Shown in pieces: positions 62,891 to 64,000 of a DNA stretch of 64,000 bases. Under the pieces are notes generated by a model that was not told the DNA's origin, did no database searches, and saw nothing but the letters and a program-made list of their open reading frames with translations. The DNA is taken from positions 34,140-98,139 of the forward strand of contig NZ_LNSB01000014.1 in NCBI RefSeq assembly GCF_001468285.1. The letters run 5' to 3'. This DNA is from Sphingopyxis sp. HIX (GTDB taxonomy: Bacteria; Pseudomonadota; Alphaproteobacteria; Sphingomonadales; Sphingomonadaceae). Each line of letters begins with the position of its first letter. Position 1 is the first letter of the stretch. The translations under genes were made by a program, and so were the position numbers.

Positions 62891-63895
62891 ATGACAAAAA
62901 TTAACGATCTGATGGCGCGGGGAACCGCGCTTCTGGGTAGCGACTACGCGATTTTATGCGGTGCGATGAGCTGGGTTTCGGAACGGAACCTGGTCAGCGC
63001 GATCAGCAATGCGGGCGGTTTCGGGGTGATCGCGTGCGGCGCGATGACGCCCGAATTGCTCGACACCGAAATCGCCGCGACCAAGGCGCTCGCGACGCGG
63101 CCTTTCGGCGTCAACCTGATCACGATGCACCCGCAATTGTTCGACCTCATCGATGTCTGTGCGAAGCATGGCGTCGGGCATGTCGTGCTCGCCGGCGGCC
63201 TGCCGCCCAAGGGCAGCCTCGAGGCGATCAAGGCGTCGGGCGCCAAGGTGATCTGCTTCGCGCCGACGCTGGCGCTCGGCAAGAAGCTGATCCGCTCGGG
63301 GGTCGACGCGCTGGTGATCGAGGGCATGGAGGCGGGCGGCCATATCGGTCCCGTCTCGACCAGCGTGCTCGCGCAGGAAATCCTGCCGACCCTCGCCGAC
63401 GAAGTCCCGGTGTTCGTCGCCGGCGGCATCGGCCGCGGCGAGGCGATCGCCGGCTATCTCGAAATGGGGGGATCGGGGGTCCAGCTCGGCACGCGCTTCG
63501 TCTGCGCGACCGAAAGCATCGCGCATCCCGCTTTCAAAAAGGCCTTCATCCGCGCCTCGGCGCGCGATGCGGTCGCCAGCGTCCAGATCGACCCGCGCCT
63601 GCCGGTCATCCCGGTGCGCGCGCTCAAGAACGCCGGGACCGAGGAATTCACCGCCAAGCAGCGCGAGGTCGCGAACCTGCTCGACGGCGGCGGTATCGAC
63701 ATGGTCGAGGCGCAGCTGCAGATCGAACATTATTGGGCCGGCGCGCTCCGCCGCGCGGTGATCGACGGCGACGTCGAAAACGGCTCGTTAATGGCAGGGC
63801 AATCGGTGGGTATGGTAACATCCGAGGAATCCGTGGGGGATATTATCGCGTCACTGGTGCAACAGGCCGAAGCGGCCTTGCACGCGCGGGGTTGA
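62891..63895 (+). CDS. Nitronate monooxygenase-type flavin oxidoreductase
   Basis: Predicted 334-aa FMN enzyme of the nitronate monooxygenase / 2-nitropropane dioxygenase family. FMN-barrel motifs: 'GAMSWVSERNLVSAISNAGG' (about 24-43), 'EGMEAGGHIGPVS' with the catalytic His, and the phosphate-binding 'FVAGGIGRGEAIAGYLEMGG' and 'VQLGTRFVCATES'. It might oxidise nitronates or act in a lipid/quinone pathway (FabK-like relatives exist). ATG 62891 was selected since earlier codons lack protein character. Confidence 0.92.
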   Translation: MTKINDLMARGTALLGSDYAILCGAMSWVSERNLVSAISNAGGFGVIACGAMTPELLDTEIAATKALATRPFGVNLITMHPQLFDLIDVCAKHGVGHVVLAGGLPPKGSLEAIKASGAKVICFAPTLALGKKLIRSGVDALVIEGMEAGGHIGPVSTSVLAQEILPTLADEVPVFVAGGIGRGEAIAGYLEMGGSGVQLGTRFVCATESIAHPAFKKAFIRASARDAVASVQIDPRLPVIPVRALKNAGTEEFTAKQREVANLLDGGGIDMVEAQLQIEHYWAGALRRAVIDGDVENGSLMAGQSVGMVTSEESVGDIIASLVQQAEAALHARG

Positions 63896-63928
63896 TGCCG
63901 CATTCTTGTGCGGCAGGGGAGTGAGGTC

Positions 63929-64000
63929 ATGAAATTGTTGCGTAAAATCATCGTCGTCGGGCTGCTTGCGAGCGTCGCCGCCTGCGCCCCCCCGCCTCCC
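63929..64000 (+). CDS. Lipoprotein, N-terminus only, cut by window end
   Basis: The frame MKLLRKIIVVGLLASVAACA ending in Pro-rich sequence has a lipoprotein signal (lipobox 'SVAAC', Cys19) and an AGTGAGG ribosome site. Only 24 codons are visible, so the family cannot be named. Confidence 0.75.
   Translation, partial: MKLLRKIIVVGLLASVAACAPPPP

Overview
This 64 kb window is a high-GC chromosome segment from an alphaproteobacterium, most probably a Sphingomonadaceae member such as Sphingopyxis. The evidence is the large TonB-dependent receptors with 'EIVVSGIR' and 'DTNVAEAMQRITGV' N-termini, the catalase-peroxidase, the ubiG/lysC/gltBD/uppP housekeeping genes in alphaproteobacterial style, and 'TCATCCCGGCGAAGGCCGGGAT'-type intergenic palindromes. 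No species name can be proved from the sequence alone.

Layout. (1) 1-11.8 kb is a carbohydrate-utilisation locus. It holds a GH3 glucosidase (cut by the window edge), three formylglycine-type sulfatases, a TonB-dependent receptor, an aldose-1-epimerase-like protein, two small secreted proteins (one EF-hand) and the frameshifted remains of a beta-helix polysaccharide-active lipoprotein. Together these look like a system that imports and desulfates a sulfated glycan. Its two divergent promoters share a TTGACAAT(A/G)TTG motif. (2) 11.9-21.5 kb is a defence island. It holds a 2161-aa STAND NTPase with an N-terminal PD-(D/E)XK nuclease (AVAST/Avs-like), a divergently transcribed trypsin-like protease, and a Shedu-like (DUF4263) nuclease. 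(3) 21.78-33.33 kb is a discrete integrated element of about 11.5 kb in tRNA-Thr(CGU), bounded by perfect 49-bp direct repeats. It carries a tyrosine integrase, a VapE-like ATPase with a coupled 35-aa ORF, several hypothetical genes, a YecA/SEC-C protein and a three-gene operon (5mC methyltransferase, McrB-like AAA+ ATPase, McrC-like nuclease) resembling LlaJI/BsuMI-type restriction-modification. (4) 33.5-35.1 kb is recombinase debris: a recombinase N-terminal fragment fused head-on to a decayed P4-type integrase beside tRNA-Leu(CAG). (5) 35.5-64 kb is core chromosome: NDUFA9-like protein, uppP, gltD - three small envelope genes - gltB, GST, ubiG, lysC, a yciB-like gene, a TetR/thioesterase/HlyD operon divergent from a DHA2 MFS exporter, katG, a Q-rich microprotein, a YezD-TonB receptor pair and a nitronate monooxygenase.

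How it fits together. The left locus would bind (receptor), desulfate (sulfatases) and hydrolyse (GH3) a glycan. The middle 21 kb is a stack of immunity genes with at least two integration histories (the tRNA-Thr element, and a decayed P4-type integration at tRNA-Leu). The most interesting items are the STAND nuclease/protease pair, the defence-carrying tRNA-Thr element, the shared regulatory motif of the glycan locus, and the split gltD...gltB arrangement.
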